A stretch of DNA of 64,000 bases from Aquitalea magnusonii (GCF_002217795.2 NZ_AP018823.1:992001-1056000), one strand, 5' to 3'. Positions 9,139-20,040 are shown, counted from the stretch's first letter. Translations and numbers: made by a program. Notes: generated by a model not told the origin, from the sequence alone.

Positions 9139-10512
9139 ATGAAGTTGCCCATTCTTGTCGTCGAAGACGACGCCGATTTGCGTGAAGCCATCGTTGACAC
9201 CCTCAGCCTGGCCGGCTATCCGACGCTGGAAGCCGGAGATGGCAGTGCAGCCTTGCTGCAGTTGAAGAAAACCCCGGTCGGCTTGATCATTTCCGATGCC
9301 CAAATGGCACCGATGGACGGTTACAGCCTGTTCGAAGAGGTAAAAATTCGTTATCCGGGCGTTCCCTTCATCCTGATGACCGCCTATGGCGTCATCGAAC
9401 GCGCCATTGCCCTGCTGCGTGCCGGTGCCACCCACTATCTGCTCAAGCCGTTTGAGCCGGGCAGCCTGATTGCCGAAGTGGAAAAGCATATTCTCCAGTT
9501 GCCGGATAGCGACCGGGACGAAGCCGTGGCCGAATCACCGCAAATGCGCCAACTGTTCGCCCTGGCCAGCCGGGTGGCCAGCAGCGATGCCAGCGTGATG
9601 ATTACCGGCCCCAGCGGCGCGGGCAAGGAAGTGCTGGCCCGCTACATTCACCGCCACTCCCGTCGTGCCGACGGCCCGTTTGTTGCGGTCAATTGCGCGG
9701 CCATTCCGGATAATCTGCTGGAATCCACGCTGTTCGGCCATGAAAAAGGAGCGTTTACCGGTGCGGCACAGGCTTTGCCGGGCAAGTTCGAACAGGCGCA
9801 GGGTGGCACCATCCTGCTGGATGAAGTCACCGAAATGCCAATGTCCCTGCAAGCCAAGCTGCTGCGGGTATTGCAGGAGCGTGAAGTGGAGCGGGTGGGC
9901 AGCACCCGCACCATCAAACTGGACATCCGTGTACTGGCCACCTCCAACCGCGACGTCGCTGCCGAAGTGGATGCCGGGCGTTTTCGCGAGGATTTGTATT
10001 TCCGCCTGAATGTTTTCCCGCTGCGTATTCCGGCGCTGTGCGAGCGGCGCGAGGACATTCTGCCGCTGGCACGGCTTGTGCTTAAGAAATATGCTGAAGC
10101 GGCCGGGCGTTCCGGATTGAGCCTCTCCGAAGAGGCGGAACGTCAATTGACGGCCTATAGTTGGGAAGGTAACATCCGCGAATTGGAAAATGTCATGCAG
10201 CGTGCGGTGATTCTTGCCGCCGGTCCGGCAATTATTGCCGCCGACCTGTTGCTGGATGGTGCTTCCGGTTCGACACCGCTTACCCGGACAGAAACCACAG
10301 TCCCGCCTATCATGACGGCAGAGTCCGACATGAAAACGCTGGAAAAACGTCATATTCTGGATACACTGGCAGCAGTGGGAGGCGTCAAGAAACTCGCTGC
10401 TGAAAAACTGGGCATCAGTGAACGCACCTTGCGCTACAAACTGCAGCGCTACCGCGAAGAAGATGGCCAGGACGAGGATCCGGATGACCTGGACGTACGC
10501 AGTACGGAGTAG
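9139..10512 (+). CDS. Sigma-54-dependent flagellar response regulator (FleR/FlrC type)
   Basis: 457 residues in three domains. The receiver (1-115) has acidic pocket Asp10/Asp11, phospho-acceptor Asp53 and Lys in LKPF. The AAA+ domain has Walker A GPSGAGKE and GAFTGA at 204-209, which contacts sigma-54. The C-terminal Fis-type helix-turn-helix has LAAEKLGISERTLRYKL. It ends 2 bp before fliE, so it is an NtrC-type activator of mid/late flagellar genes. No partner histidine kinase (FleS/FlrB) is adjacent; it must be elsewhere or another kinase is used. The sigma-54 promoter before fliK is a plausible target. Confidence 0.92.
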   Translation: MKLPILVVEDDADLREAIVDTLSLAGYPTLEAGDGSAALLQLKKTPVGLIISDAQMAPMDGYSLFEEVKIRYPGVPFILMTAYGVIERAIALLRAGATHYLLKPFEPGSLIAEVEKHILQLPDSDRDEAVAESPQMRQLFALASRVASSDASVMITGPSGAGKEVLARYIHRHSRRADGPFVAVNCAAIPDNLLESTLFGHEKGAFTGAAQALPGKFEQAQGGTILLDEVTEMPMSLQAKLLRVLQEREVERVGSTRTIKLDIRVLATSNRDVAAEVDAGRFREDLYFRLNVFPLRIPALCERREDILPLARLVLKKYAEAAGRSGLSLSEEAERQLTAYSWEGNIRELENVMQRAVILAAGPAIIAADLLLDGASGSTPLTRTETTVPPIMTAESDMKTLEKRHILDTLAAVGGVKKLAAEKLGISERTLRYKLQRYREEDGQDEDPDDLDVRSTE

Positions 10513-10514
10513 CC

Positions 10515-10835
10515 ATGTCGATTAATAATGTAGACCAGATGTTGAGCGAGCTGCGGGCCGCATCGGCCCTGGCTGGCGGAAAGCCTGCCGCGCAGTCGCA
10601 GGACGCGTCGCAGGTTGACTTTGCCGATGTTCTCAAATCAACGATTGAGCAGGTGAATTCTGCTCAGCAAACTTCGCAGGAAATGCAGAAGCAGTTCGAG
10701 TTGGGAGACGAGGGGGTTAACCTGCAGGACGTGATGGTCTCCTTGCAGAAAGCCAGCCTGTCGTTCCAGACCATGGTCCAGGCGCGCAACAAGCTGGTGT
10801 CCGCCTATCAGGAAATCATGAATACCCAGGTATAG
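10515..10835 (+). CDS. fliE: Flagellar hook-basal body protein FliE
   Basis: 106 residues, usual length for FliE, which joins the MS ring to the proximal rod. The C-terminal half has the conserved helix (LQDVMVSLQKASLSFQTMVQ, then RNKLVSAYQEIMNTQV). It is the first structural gene of the fli run and starts 2 bp after the response regulator, so they are translationally coupled or share a transcript. Confidence 0.95.
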   Translation: MSINNVDQMLSELRAASALAGGKPAAQSQDASQVDFADVLKSTIEQVNSAQQTSQEMQKQFELGDEGVNLQDVMVSLQKASLSFQTMVQARNKLVSAYQEIMNTQV

Positions 10836-10863
10836 CCTGGCCGACACCATATCCTTATGCTGC

Positions 10864-10878
10864 CGGCAGTGGCTGTGC
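10864..10878 (+). promoter_or_regulatory. Weak sigma-54-like site upstream of fliF
   Basis: In the 62-bp fliE-fliF gap, GG at 10865-10866 and GC at 10877-10878 are exactly 10 bases apart, as sigma-54 requires. The flanks match TGGCACG-N4-TTGCW poorly (no leading T, no TT). It is a candidate only; fliF may simply be read from upstream. Confidence 0.2.
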
Positions 10879-10897
10879 CTGAAACTAAAACCACTGT

Positions 10898-12658
10898 ATG
10901 GCTGATCTGGCAGAACAAAACGCAACTCCTGTTTGGCGAACCCGGCTCAACGATGCTTCCGAGCGTTTCAAGTCGCTTCCCAACAATAAAAAGATCCTCT
11001 TCCTGGTGGCCTTGGCTGCCATTTTCTCTGTCATTGTCGGTGCCGTTGTCCTGAACCGGCAGCCCAGTTACAAAATCCTGTTTTCCAATATTGCCGACCG
11101 CGATGGCGGTCAGGTCACTGCTGCCCTGCAGCAGATGAACATTCCCTATCAGTTGGGTGATGGCGGCACGGTGTCGGTTCCGGCCGACAAGGTGTATGAC
11201 GCGCGTCTGCGTCTTGCTGCCCAAGGCTTGCCCAAGGCGGGCGGGGTGGGTTTCGAGCTGATGGATAACCAGAAGTTCGGCATCAGCCAGTTTGCCGAAC
11301 AAGTCAATTACCAGCGCGCCATCGAAGGCGAGCTGGCGCGTACCATCGAAGCCATCGGTTCGGTGGAGTCTGCCCGCATCCACATTGCCATTCCCAAGCA
11401 AAGCGTTTTCGTGCGTGACCAGCAACAGCCAACAGCCTCGGTCATGCTCAATCTGTTCCGCGGCCGCACGCTGGATCAGGGCCAGGTGGCCGGCATCGTG
11501 CATCTGGTGTCCAGTGCCGTGCCCAATCTGCCGGTGAAGAATGTCACGGTGGTGGATCAGGACGGCAATATGCTGTCCAAGCTGTCCGACAAGGACACTG
11601 CAGGCATGGATCAGACCCAACTGGGCTATGTGCGCCAGGTGGAAGACGGTTACGTCAAGCGTATTGAAAGCATCCTGGAACCGATTTTTGGCCAGGGCAA
11701 TATCCACGCCCAGGTTACGGCCAATGTGGATTTCTCCGAAGTGGAGCAGACCTCGGAAAGCTACCGACCCAATTCCACTCCCAATCCTTCGGCCACGCGT
11801 AGTCAGCAGATCGTCGAGCGTCTGGGCAGTGGCGCGGCCAATGCCGGTGGGGTGCCGGGTGCCTTGTCCAATCAGCCGCCATCATCGGCCTCCGCCCCCA
11901 TTACGCTGCCACCGGGTGCTGCGCCGGGTACGGCGACGCTGTCCGGTCAGGCCATGGGGCAATCCGGCGCGCTGGAACGTGATATCACCACCAATTACGA
12001 GGTGGACAAGACCATCCAGCACACCAAGATGCCGCAAGGGGTGGTGAAGCGTCTGTCTGCTGCCGTGGTGGTGAACTACCGCAAGATGCCGGACAAGAAC
12101 GGCGAGGTGAAACCGACGCCGCTAACCGCCCAGGAAATCCAGCAGATCAACAATCTGGTCAAGGAAACCATGGGCTACAACAGTCAGCGTGGTGATACGC
12201 TGAATGTGGTGAACGCGGCTTTTGCCGATGCGGCGGTACCGGTGACCATGCAGGAAAAGGTGACCGATTATCTCACCAACAATGCTTCCAGCCTGATCAA
12301 GTACGCCTTGCTCACCATTGCCGTGCTGTATTTGCTGTTTGGCGTGGTGCGGCCTATCGTCAAGGATCTGGTCAAGCCGCAAGACGCTGTCAAGAAAGGC
12401 CCGGATGGCAAGCCGCTTACCGATGCCGGTGGCCGTTTGCTGGCGGTGGCTGGGGACGAGGAGGGCGGCAGCGCAACTGCGGCGGCGGCTGGTGGCAAGG
12501 GTGCGGCTGCTACGCATGCGGATGGTTCGCCGGAAAATCCGAAGGATGCCCAGATGCGTCAGTACAACCAGAATCTGGAAGCTGCGCGTGAGTTGGTGAA
12601 GTCTGATCCGCGCATGGCAGCCCAGATCATCAAGGAATGGATTAGCGCCGATGAGTGA
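10898..12658 (+). CDS. fliF: Flagellar MS-ring protein FliF
   Basis: 586 residues, slightly longer than the E. coli protein. Two membrane segments flank a large periplasmic ring-building region: about 28-48 (ILFLVALAAIFSVIVGAVVL) and about 468-488. The C-terminal tail after the second segment binds FliG. The YscJ/FliF core (YKILFSNIADRDGGQV and RAIEGELARTIEAI) is clear. A proline/glycine-rich linker lies near 325-350. It overlaps fliG by 8 bp. Confidence 0.97.
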   Translation: MADLAEQNATPVWRTRLNDASERFKSLPNNKKILFLVALAAIFSVIVGAVVLNRQPSYKILFSNIADRDGGQVTAALQQMNIPYQLGDGGTVSVPADKVYDARLRLAAQGLPKAGGVGFELMDNQKFGISQFAEQVNYQRAIEGELARTIEAIGSVESARIHIAIPKQSVFVRDQQQPTASVMLNLFRGRTLDQGQVAGIVHLVSSAVPNLPVKNVTVVDQDGNMLSKLSDKDTAGMDQTQLGYVRQVEDGYVKRIESILEPIFGQGNIHAQVTANVDFSEVEQTSESYRPNSTPNPSATRSQQIVERLGSGAANAGGVPGALSNQPPSSASAPITLPPGAAPGTATLSGQAMGQSGALERDITTNYEVDKTIQHTKMPQGVVKRLSAAVVVNYRKMPDKNGEVKPTPLTAQEIQQINNLVKETMGYNSQRGDTLNVVNAAFADAAVPVTMQEKVTDYLTNNASSLIKYALLTIAVLYLLFGVVRPIVKDLVKPQDAVKKGPDGKPLTDAGGRLLAVAGDEEGGSATAAAAGGKGAAATHADGSPENPKDAQMRQYNQNLEAARELVKSDPRMAAQIIKEWISADE

Positions 12659-13649
12659 TAACGGAGTTCACCGCAGTGCGGTCCTGCTGTTCAGCCTGGG
12701 ACAGGCTGAAGCGGTGGAAGTGTTCAAATATCTGGGTCCCAAGGAAGTGCAGAAGATTTCGCTGGCCATGGCGGCCATCAATAATCTGAGCTACGACCAG
12801 ATTGACGACATCGTTGGCAAATTCCGCGAGGAGTGCGCGGCACGCGCCAGCATTGGCGCGTCGGACGAATACCTGCGCAATGTGCTGATCGAAGCGCTGG
12901 GGCCGGACAAGGCGGCCAACCTGCTGGACAAGATCATGCAGGGCAACGATCACAGCGGTATCGAAAGCCTGAAGTGGATGGACCCGTCCTCGGCTGCCGA
13001 CCTGATCCGCCACGAACACCCGCAGATCATTGCCACCATTCTGGTTCACCTGGAGCCGGACCTGTCCAGCTCCATCCTGTCCTTCTTCCCGGAGCGGCTG
13101 CGCAACGAGGTGCTGATCCGTACCGCCACGCTCGAAGGGGTGCAGCCGCAGGCGCTGCGCGAACTGAACGACGTGCTGACCCAGCTATTGTCCGGCTCGG
13201 ACCGCATCAAGAAGAGCGCATCCGGCGGCATCAGCCTCACGGCGGAAATCCTCAACTTCATGGGTTCCAATGTGGAAGGTTCGGCGCTCAACTACATCCG
13301 CGAGTACGACCCGGAACTGGCGCAACGCATCCAGGACAAGATGTTCGTGTTCGAGAACATTCTCGACATCGACGATCGCTCCATCCAGACCATCCTGCGC
13401 GAAGTGCAGTCCGACTCGCTGGTGGTGGCGCTCAAGGGCACCAGTGCCGAGCTTAAGGACAAGATTTTCCGCAATATGTCGCAGCGTGCGGCCGAAATGC
13501 TGCGCGACGATCTGGAATCCAAGGGGCCGGTCAAACTGTCCGAGGTGGAAGCCGAACAGAAGGAAATCCTCAAGGTGGTCCGCAAGCTGGCCGACGATGG
13601 CCAGATCGTGCTAGGCAGCAAGGGTGGTGACGAAGGCCTTGTCGAATAA
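12651..13649 (+). CDS. fliG: Flagellar motor switch protein FliG
   Basis: 332 residues, full length for FliG, the rotor protein of the C-ring that contacts MotA. It has the N-terminal FliF-binding domain, the middle domain with the EHPQ motif (HEHPQIIATILVHLEP) and the C-terminal torque domain (MFVFENILDIDDRSIQTILR). The ATG lies inside the end of fliF (8-bp overlap), indicating coupled translation. Cytoplasmic face of the basal body. Confidence 0.97.
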   Translation: MSDNGVHRSAVLLFSLGQAEAVEVFKYLGPKEVQKISLAMAAINNLSYDQIDDIVGKFREECAARASIGASDEYLRNVLIEALGPDKAANLLDKIMQGNDHSGIESLKWMDPSSAADLIRHEHPQIIATILVHLEPDLSSSILSFFPERLRNEVLIRTATLEGVQPQALRELNDVLTQLLSGSDRIKKSASGGISLTAEILNFMGSNVEGSALNYIREYDPELAQRIQDKMFVFENILDIDDRSIQTILREVQSDSLVVALKGTSAELKDKIFRNMSQRAAEMLRDDLESKGPVKLSEVEAEQKEILKVVRKLADDGQIVLGSKGGDEGLVE

Positions 13650-14436
13650 TCCCATTATTCCTGGTGAGCAACTGCAAGGCTGGCAAAGCTGGACGCCAGC
13701 CGAGCTGACCCAGAACGACGGCAGTTTCAGCCCGGATCAGCTTGCCGGACTGGACGCCTTGCGCCGCCATCTGGAGCAGGCCCCGACCGTGGCCGCTGCC
13801 GAGCAGGCTGCCGATAACGCTGCGCCCAGTGCCGAGCCTGAGGACGAACCGCCAGCGGCCTCCGGCTATCCTACCGCCTCCGAGCTGGAGGCTATTCATC
13901 AGGATGCCTGGCAGACCGGCTACGACGAAGGCGTGCAGGCAGGTCACGCCGAAGGCTTGGCGCAGGGGCTGCAACAGGGACATGACCAGGCGGCGGTTCA
14001 GTTTGCCCAACTGTGGACGCCACTACAGGAAATGTCTGCCAACTTCGCGCGCGAACTGGCGCGCGTGGAAGAAGAGTTGGCCGCATCCCTGCTGTCGCTG
14101 GCCATGCAGATGGCCGAGCGCCTGGCCGGAGAGCATCTGCAGCATAGCGAAAGTGCCATCATCGCCCAGTTGCGACAGGTACTGAATGAATTACCCGCCA
14201 CCATGAGTCAGGCCCGCTTGCGGGTCAATCCGGCCGATCTGGAGGCCGTGCGCCAGTTTCTGCAACAGGAAACACCGGAAACCCAATGGCAATGGATAGA
14301 AGACCCGCATATCCAGCGTGGTGGCTGCATCATCGATACCGCGGCCCTGCAACTGGATTTGCGCCTGTCGGCGCGCGTGGCCGCGCTGCGCAGTGCCATG
14401 GGGTTGGAAGCCGCATCCGATGACCACATTGATTGA
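13624..14436 (+). CDS. fliH: Flagellar export ATPase regulator FliH
   Basis: Up to 270 residues. FliH binds FliI and FliN and regulates the export ATPase. The protein shows a GxxxG-like stretch ([20 protein letters not shown]), typical of FliH, then a coiled region and the C-terminal FliI-binding part. No ATG is available. GTG at 13624 or 13627, or TTG at 13639, would serve; all lie inside the end of fliG, and the exact start is uncertain. It overlaps fliI by 17 bp. Confidence 0.92.
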   Translation: MVTKALSNNPIIPGEQLQGWQSWTPAELTQNDGSFSPDQLAGLDALRRHLEQAPTVAAAEQAADNAAPSAEPEDEPPAASGYPTASELEAIHQDAWQTGYDEGVQAGHAEGLAQGLQQGHDQAAVQFAQLWTPLQEMSANFARELARVEEELAASLLSLAMQMAERLAGEHLQHSESAIIAQLRQVLNELPATMSQARLRVNPADLEAVRQFLQQETPETQWQWIEDPHIQRGGCIIDTAALQLDLRLSARVAALRSAMGLEAASDDHID

Positions 14437-15811
14437 CAGACAACGTCAGTTCCTGAGCGACTGTGCCCGCGCGGCACGGGAGGCACCGCTGTGGCAGCCC
14501 TGCGGGCGCTTGTTGCGGGTTACTGGCATGGTGATGGAAGCCACCGGCATCAAGCTGCCGGTAGGCAGTGCCTGCCAGGTGGAGCTGGCCGACAACCATG
14601 TGGTGGAGGCCGAGGTGGTCGGCTTTTCCGGCGACCGTGTCTATCTGATGCCGCTGGCCAATGTGCATGGTCTGCTACCCGGCACGCCGGTACGGCCATT
14701 GGCACCATCCCATCCACCCTGTTATGGGCAGAACGTGGTATCGGCGCGGGTCAATGGCCCGGCCGGGCGTCAGGTGCCGGTGGGTGAAAGCCTGCTGGGG
14801 CGCATTCTCGATTCGCTGGGCCGTCCGTTGGACGGCAAGGGGCCAATCCATCCCGAAGCCTACTTTCCCTTGCACAGCCAGCCGATGAACCCGCTGGACC
14901 GCTCGCCGGTCAAGCAGGTGCTGGACGTGGGTGTGCGTGCCATCAATGGCCTGTTGACGGTGGGGCGCGGCCAGCGCTTGGGCCTGTTTGCCGGTTCCGG
15001 CGTCGGCAAGTCGGTACTGCTGGGCATGATGGCCCGCTTTACCCGTGCTGACGTGGTGGTGGTGGGGCTGATCGGCGAGCGGGGACGCGAGGTCAAGGAC
15101 TTCATCGAAAACATTCTGGGCGAGGAGGGCATCGCCCGCGCCGTAGTGGTGGCGGCCCCGGCGGACATGCCGCCGCTGATGCGCCTGCATGGCGCGGCCT
15201 ATGCCACCGCACTGGCCGAGTATTTCCGTGCCCAGGGCAAGGATGTGCTGCTGCTGATGGATTCGGTTACCCGTTATGCCATGGCGCAGCGCGAAATCGC
15301 GCTGGCCATTGGTGAGCCGCCAGTGACCAAGGGTTATCCGCCTTCGGTGTTTGCCCGCCTGCCGCAGTTGATTGAACGTGCCGGCAATGCGGCCAATGGC
15401 GGCGGCTCGATTACCGGTTTTTATACCGTGTTGTCCGAAGGCGATGACCAACAGGACCCGATTGCCGACTCGGCACGCGCCATTCTGGATGGTCACTTCG
15501 TGTTATCGCGCGAGCTGGCCGAAGCAGGGCATTACCCGGCGATTGATATCGAACAGTCCATCAGCCGGGTGATGGTGGATGTGGTGCCGCCCAAGCAAAT
15601 GGATCAGGCGCGCTACTTCAAGCAGTTGTACTCACGCTATCAGCGCAATCGCGATCTGATCAGCGTGGGTGCTTACGTGCCGGGGTCCGATCCGGTACTG
15701 GATGAAGCCATGCGCCGCCAGTTGCAAATGACCAGTTTTCTCACCCAGCCCATGCACGAGTCGCAGGACTACAGCACCAGCCAGTTGCAACTGGAAAGCG
15801 TGCTGGCGTAA
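14420..15811 (+). CDS. fliI: Flagellum-specific ATP synthase FliI
   Basis: 463 residues with start ATG at 14420 inside fliH. An upstream in-frame extension (from 14318) is rejected as fliH shadow. It is the ATPase of the flagellar type III export apparatus, related to F1-beta. Walker A GSGVGKS is at 192-198 and Walker [14 protein letters not shown] follows. [20 protein letters not shown] is the family C-terminal region. It assembles with FliH and FliJ under the export gate. Confidence 0.96.
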   Translation: MTTLIDRQRQFLSDCARAAREAPLWQPCGRLLRVTGMVMEATGIKLPVGSACQVELADNHVVEAEVVGFSGDRVYLMPLANVHGLLPGTPVRPLAPSHPPCYGQNVVSARVNGPAGRQVPVGESLLGRILDSLGRPLDGKGPIHPEAYFPLHSQPMNPLDRSPVKQVLDVGVRAINGLLTVGRGQRLGLFAGSGVGKSVLLGMMARFTRADVVVVGLIGERGREVKDFIENILGEEGIARAVVVAAPADMPPLMRLHGAAYATALAEYFRAQGKDVLLLMDSVTRYAMAQREIALAIGEPPVTKGYPPSVFARLPQLIERAGNAANGGGSITGFYTVLSEGDDQQDPIADSARAILDGHFVLSRELAEAGHYPAIDIEQSISRVMVDVVPPKQMDQARYFKQLYSRYQRNRDLISVGAYVPGSDPVLDEAMRRQLQMTSFLTQPMHESQDYSTSQLQLESVLA

Positions 15812-15823
15812 GGCGCTTAGGCC

Positions 15824-16273
15824 ATGGCACAGAGCAAATACACCTTCCTGATCAAGCTGGCCGAGGACAAGCAGGCCGCCGCGGCCGAACGCATGCGCCA
15901 GGCGCAGGCCAAATTGCTGGAAGCCATGAACCGGCAGGAACAACTGGAAAATTTCCGTGCGGAATACCGTGAGCGGCTCACTTCCGGTGGCATGAAGGGG
16001 ATGAGCATTGCCCAATGGCAGGACTTCCAGAAGTTTCTAGGCCGGCTGGACGAGGCGGTGCGCATTCAGCAGGGTGATGCCGAGTTTGCCAAGCAGCGCT
16101 TCATCATGGAGCGTCAAGCCTGGCGTAACGAGCACAAAAAGCTCAAGGCCTACGAAAAGCTGCTGGAACGTGAGCACGAACGCGAGCAACTGATTCAGGC
16201 GCGCCGCGAACAAAAAACGACGGATGAATTTGCCACCCGTCGTTTCTGGGATCAGACGCACGGCGACGACTGA
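15824..16273 (+). CDS. fliJ: Flagellar export chaperone FliJ
   Basis: 149 residues, charged and almost entirely coiled coil, as expected for FliJ, the stalk-like subunit between FliI and FlhA. It begins 12 bp after fliI. Its stop lies only 7 bp from the convergent ATPase gene of the iron operon, and a short palindrome covers both stop codons. Confidence 0.9.
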   Translation: MAQSKYTFLIKLAEDKQAAAAERMRQAQAKLLEAMNRQEQLENFRAEYRERLTSGGMKGMSIAQWQDFQKFLGRLDEAVRIQQGDAEFAKQRFIMERQAWRNEHKKLKAYEKLLEREHEREQLIQARREQKTTDEFATRRFWDQTHGDD

Positions 16274-16284
16274 GCGCGGCTCAG
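16270..16284. terminator. Short palindrome covering the convergent stop codons of fliJ and the iron ATPase
   Basis: CTGAGC-gcg-GCTCAG is a perfect inverted repeat that includes the TGA stops of both convergent genes. It has no T-tract on either strand. It could slow converging polymerases or act as a weak bidirectional stop; the function is inferred. Confidence 0.35.
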
Positions 16285-17321
16285 GCTGGCAGCAGGTGTG
16301 CCTGCCCTTGAATCGCCAATCCTACCGTGCTGCCCGGCGTGGGCAGCGCCCAACTGCTGGTACGCAATTGCAGCAATTGCTCCGCCCCCGGTAGTTGCAG
16401 GCTTACCAGGCTGTCATGCCCACCAAAATCACACTCCACGATACGCGCCTTGGGCGTCGGTTCGGCCTGCTTGTCCGCTAGCAGCGTCAGTTGTTCCGGG
16501 CGCAGCATGATGCGTGCGTCGCCGCTGAACTGGGCGTTGTTGACCGCTAACTGGCCGAGCGCGCAATGTGCCGTTCCTGCATGAACCCGGGCGGGCAGAA
16601 TGAGGGCTTCACCCAGAAACAGCGCCGTGGCTTCATCCGCCGGCTGGCTGTATAGCTGTTGCGGGCTGCCGGCCTGAATCAGCCTGCCCTGGCGCATGAC
16701 GGCCAGTTGGTCGGCAAAGGACAGTGCTTCGGCCTGATCGTGGGTCACCAGAATGGCGGTGATGCCGGCATCGCCCAGCAACTGGGCCACCATCTTGCGC
16801 ATGGCGGCGCGCAGGCCGGTGTCCAGTGCCGAGAACGGTTCATCCAGCAGCATCAGTTGCGGCTGCTGCGCCAGCGCACGTGCCAGCGCGATACGCTGCT
16901 GCTGTCCACCGGACAGCTCGTGCGGCCAGCGCGTCAGCATGGAGGTATCCAGCGCCACCATTTCCACCAGTTCGGCAATGCGCCGCTGGCGGGCTGCGCC
17001 TTTGAGCGTCAGGCCAAAGCCGATATTGTCCGCTACGGTCAGGTGGGGAAACAAGGCACCATCCTGCGCCACATAGCCAATGCCACGCAGGTGGGCGGGC
17101 AGGGCTCGTCCGTCGGCAGCCAGCGTCTGGCCATTCAGGCTGATGCTGCCCTGGTCGGGATATTCGAAGCCGGCAATCATGCGCAGCAGGGTGGTCTTGC
17201 CCGAGCCGGAAGGGCCGACAATGGCCAGGCGGCTGCCCTGTTTGGTCGTCAGCGAGACATCATCGACAGCACGGGTGGTGCCAAAGTGTTTGCTCAGGTG
17301 TTGCAGGTGCAGGGAAGTCAT
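16281..17321 (-). CDS. Fe(III) ABC transporter, ATP-binding protein (FbpC-like)
   Basis: 346 residues from ATG at 17321, overlapping the permease stop by 4 bp (ATGA). It has Walker [10 protein letters not shown], signature [15 protein letters not shown] and Walker [15 protein letters not shown]-terminal TOBE-like regulatory domain follows. The operon partners identify it as the ATPase of a ferric-iron importer of the FbpABC/SfuABC class. A longer upstream frame is only permease shadow. Confidence 0.93.
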   Translation of the reverse strand: MTSLHLQHLSKHFGTTRAVDDVSLTTKQGSRLAIVGPSGSGKTTLLRMIAGFEYPDQGSISLNGQTLAADGRALPAHLRGIGYVAQDGALFPHLTVADNIGFGLTLKGAARQRRIAELVEMVALDTSMLTRWPHELSGGQQQRIALARALAQQPQLMLLDEPFSALDTGLRAAMRKMVAQLLGDAGITAILVTHDQAEALSFADQLAVMRQGRLIQAGSPQQLYSQPADEATALFLGEALILPARVHAGTAHCALGQLAVNNAQFSGDARIMLRPEQLTLLADKQAEPTPKARIVECDFGGHDSLVSLQLPGAEQLLQLRTSSWALPTPGSTVGLAIQGQAHLLPA

Positions 17322-18925
17322 CGTCCGGCACTCCGTTTGGAATGGTAATGAAGCAGCCAGGTCAGCGGCAGCGACAGCAGCACCATCAGCAGGGCATAGG
17401 GCGCTGCCATGATGTAGTCGATTTCGCTGGTCATGGCCCAGAAGCCGGTAGCCAGTGTGCGCGTGCCGTTGGGGGCCAGCAGCAGGGTGGCAGTCAGCTC
17501 GTTGCTGATGGCCAGAAACACCATCGCCATACCGGCGGCCGCGCCCGGAGCAGCCAGTCGCAGCGTCACGCGCCATAGCGCCTGGCTGGGGGTACTGCCC
17601 AGGCTGCGGGCGGCGTTTTCCAGTTCGGCAGGTGCCTGGGCAATGCCGGCGCGCAGACTCACCAGCGCCCGCGGCAGGAACATCAGCAGGTAAGCCAGCA
17701 AGATGGTAAAGACGGTCTGGTAGAGCGGGCGGGCAAGATTGATGGTGATGGTGACCAGCGCCAGCGCCGTGACAATGCCGGGCAGGGCGCTGGTGATGTA
17801 GTTACAGCCTTCCTGCAGTCGCTGTAGCCGGCCTGGCGCGCGGATGGACAGCCAGGCCAACGGGATGGCAGCCAGCACGGTCAGCATGGCACCTAGCGCA
17901 CCAAACAGCATGGTCTGCTCAAGCGCCGGCCACAGGCTGTCATTACGCCAGGCGGCGGTGCCACCTTCCCATAGCCAGTGTCCCAGGGTAATCAGCGGCA
18001 CGCCCAGCGTCAGGGCGGCACTCAGCAGGCAAAGCAGCAGCGCGGGCGCGGTCCAGCGCCAGCCCAGCCGCGCTGGCGTTGCGTCGCGGGCAGAGCCGGA
18101 GCCCAATCGGGCATAGCGGGCATTACCACGTGTGCCAGCCTCCAGCCACAGCAGGGCCAGGCAGCACAGCGCCAGCACCCCGGCCAGCATATTGGCTGCC
18201 GGGCCGTTAAAGCTGGACTGGAACTGGTCAAAGATTGCGGTGGTAAAGGTATCGAAGCGCAGCATGGCGTACAGGCCGTACTCGGCCAGCAGATGCAGGC
18301 TTACCAGCAAGCTGCCGCCCCAGATTGCCAGTTTGAGCTGTGGCATGGTCACGCGGCGGAATACCGCCCAGGGGCTTAGTCCCAGCGAGGCGGCACTGTC
18401 TTCCAGTGCCGGGTCCATGCGGCGCAGCGCTGCAGCAGCAGGCAGGTAGATGAAGGGGAAATAGGCAATTACCGATAGCAATACCGCGGCACTCAAGCCG
18501 TTGAAGGCTGGCAGCAGGCTGATCCAGGCATAGCTGTGGACAAAAGCCGGCACCGCCAGCGGGGCGATGGCCAGCGCCGACCAGATGCGTCGTCCCGGCA
18601 GATTGCTGCGCTCTGTGAGCCAGGCCATGGCCGTTCCCATGGCAACGCACAGCGGAAGGCTGAGCAGCATCAGCAGGGTGGTATTGAGCAGCAGTTCAGC
18701 GACGCGTGGCCGAAACACCAACTGGACTACGGTATCCCAGCCGGTTTCAACCGCAATGGTAATGATGAAGGCCAATGGCAGCAGGGCCAGCAGCGAAACC
18801 AGCAGTGAGCTGGCTTGCAGCCAGGCGGGAGCCTGCCGGCCCGGCAAGCGCAGGCCGGCAGGCAAGACCGTGCCGTTTTCCTTCGGCAACGGTCCTGCAG
18901 AGGCACGTGTGTGCGATGTGCTCAT
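17318..18925 (-). CDS. Fe(III) ABC transporter, fused permease (FbpB-like)
   Basis: 535 residues with about 12 hydrophobic segments, made of two repeated BPD_transp_1 units. This is the usual fused form of ferric permeases. The EAA-type loops are recognisable in each half ([20 protein letters not shown] and [20 protein letters not shown]). It starts 4 bp after the binding-protein gene and overlaps the ATPase gene. Inner membrane channel of the importer. Confidence 0.94.
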   Translation of the reverse strand: MSTSHTRASAGPLPKENGTVLPAGLRLPGRQAPAWLQASSLLVSLLALLPLAFIITIAVETGWDTVVQLVFRPRVAELLLNTTLLMLLSLPLCVAMGTAMAWLTERSNLPGRRIWSALAIAPLAVPAFVHSYAWISLLPAFNGLSAAVLLSVIAYFPFIYLPAAAALRRMDPALEDSAASLGLSPWAVFRRVTMPQLKLAIWGGSLLVSLHLLAEYGLYAMLRFDTFTTAIFDQFQSSFNGPAANMLAGVLALCCLALLWLEAGTRGNARYARLGSGSARDATPARLGWRWTAPALLLCLLSAALTLGVPLITLGHWLWEGGTAAWRNDSLWPALEQTMLFGALGAMLTVLAAIPLAWLSIRAPGRLQRLQEGCNYITSALPGIVTALALVTITINLARPLYQTVFTILLAYLLMFLPRALVSLRAGIAQAPAELENAARSLGSTPSQALWRVTLRLAAPGAAAGMAMVFLAISNELTATLLLAPNGTRTLATGFWAMTSEIDYIMAAPYALLMVLLSLPLTWLLHYHSKRSAGR

Positions 18926-18929
18926 GGTG

Positions 18930-19943
18930 TTACAGCAGGCCCGCCTGGGTCATCAGTTCGACGGTTTTACGGCTGTTAAGACGCGAAGCATCGATTTTCG
19001 GTGCGTCCAGATTCTTCAGCGGCACCAGTTTCGGATTGGACTGTGCTCCCAGACCCACGGCGTATTCGAAGGAGTTTTCGTTCTTCAGGATGGTTTGGCC
19101 GCCCTTGCCGGTAACCCATTTCAGGAAGGCCTGGGCTTCTTCCTTGTGCTTGCTGGATGCCAGAACTGCACCACCGGACAGGCTGACAAAAGCACCCGGA
19201 TCCTGCTGCTTGAAGTAGTGCAGGGCGGTGTTCTTGCTGTTTTCGCCGGTCTTGTTCTGATCGCCGAAATAGTAGTAGTGGTAGATAACCCCGCCATCGA
19301 TCTGGCTGGCATTCACCGCCTTCATCACCACGCTATTGCCCTTGTAGGGCAGGGCATTGGTCTTCATCGCCTTCAGCCAGCCAAGGGTGACGGCTTCGCC
19401 CTTCTGTTCCAGCAAGGCGCTGACGATGGCCTGGAAGTCGGCACCAGCCGGGGCGGCACCCCAGCGGCCCTTCCACTCCGGCTTGGCCAGATCCAGCAGC
19501 GATTTGGGCAGCTCTTTCGGGGTCAGACGATTCTTGTTGTAGACAAAAACAGTGGAGCGCGCGGCAATGCCAACCCACTTGCCCTGGGCCGGGCGGAAGG
19601 CCGGATCAACCTGTGCCAGCGTGCTGGCCTCCACCGGAGCCAGCAGGCGGGCATTGTCCACCAAAACCATGGCCGGGGAGTTTTCGGTCAGGAATACATC
19701 GGCCGGGGAGGATGCGCCTTCCTGCACGATCTGGTTGCCCATTTCGCTGTCACTACCGTTACGTACCGTTACCTTGATGCCGGTTTCTTTGGTAAAGCCT
19801 TCAACCCATGATTTGGTCAGGCTCTCATGCTGGGCGTTGTAAACCACGATGCCATCGGCGCTGGGTGCAGCGTGGGCGGTGGCAGTGAACAGGCCGGAAA
19901 CCAGCAGGGCGGTGGTGAGAATACGGAGGGACGGACGGGACAT
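18930..19943 (-). CDS. Fe(III) ABC transporter, periplasmic binding protein (FbpA-like)
   Basis: 337 residues from ATG at 19943, with AGGAG about 10 bases upstream. The signal peptide is [20 protein letters not shown], cut near AHA-AP. The mature protein begins with the family pattern [20 protein letters not shown]. It contains the ferric-site tyrosine cluster [20 protein letters not shown], characteristic of FbpA/HitA proteins. It is the first gene of the iron operon, preceded by a Fur box and a palindrome. An in-frame start 60 bp upstream lacks a signal-peptide context. Confidence 0.95.
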   Translation of the reverse strand: MSRPSLRILTTALLVSGLFTATAHAAPSADGIVVYNAQHESLTKSWVEGFTKETGIKVTVRNGSDSEMGNQIVQEGASSPADVFLTENSPAMVLVDNARLLAPVEASTLAQVDPAFRPAQGKWVGIAARSTVFVYNKNRLTPKELPKSLLDLAKPEWKGRWGAAPAGADFQAIVSALLEQKGEAVTLGWLKAMKTNALPYKGNSVVMKAVNASQIDGGVIYHYYYFGDQNKTGENSKNTALHYFKQQDPGAFVSLSGGAVLASSKHKEEAQAFLKWVTGKGGQTILKNENSFEYAVGLGAQSNPKLVPLKNLDAPKIDASRLNSRKTVELMTQAGLL

Positions 19944-20019
19944 CTGGGTGTGCTCCTTGCAGATATTCAACGGGAACTGCGCGAATCGGGTGTGTAAGTA
20001 CACCGGGTTTGGCAGGATT

Positions 20020-20035
20020 CCTTACAATTGTAAGG
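20020..20035. promoter_or_regulatory. Perfect 16-bp palindrome in the iron operon promoter
   Basis: CCTTACAATTGTAAGG is a perfect inverted repeat 77 bp before the fbpA-like start. On the minus strand it contains TACAAT, a good -10 hexamer. It may be a second operator next to the Fur box, or just the promoter core. Confidence 0.5.
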
Positions 20036-20040
20036 TAAAA

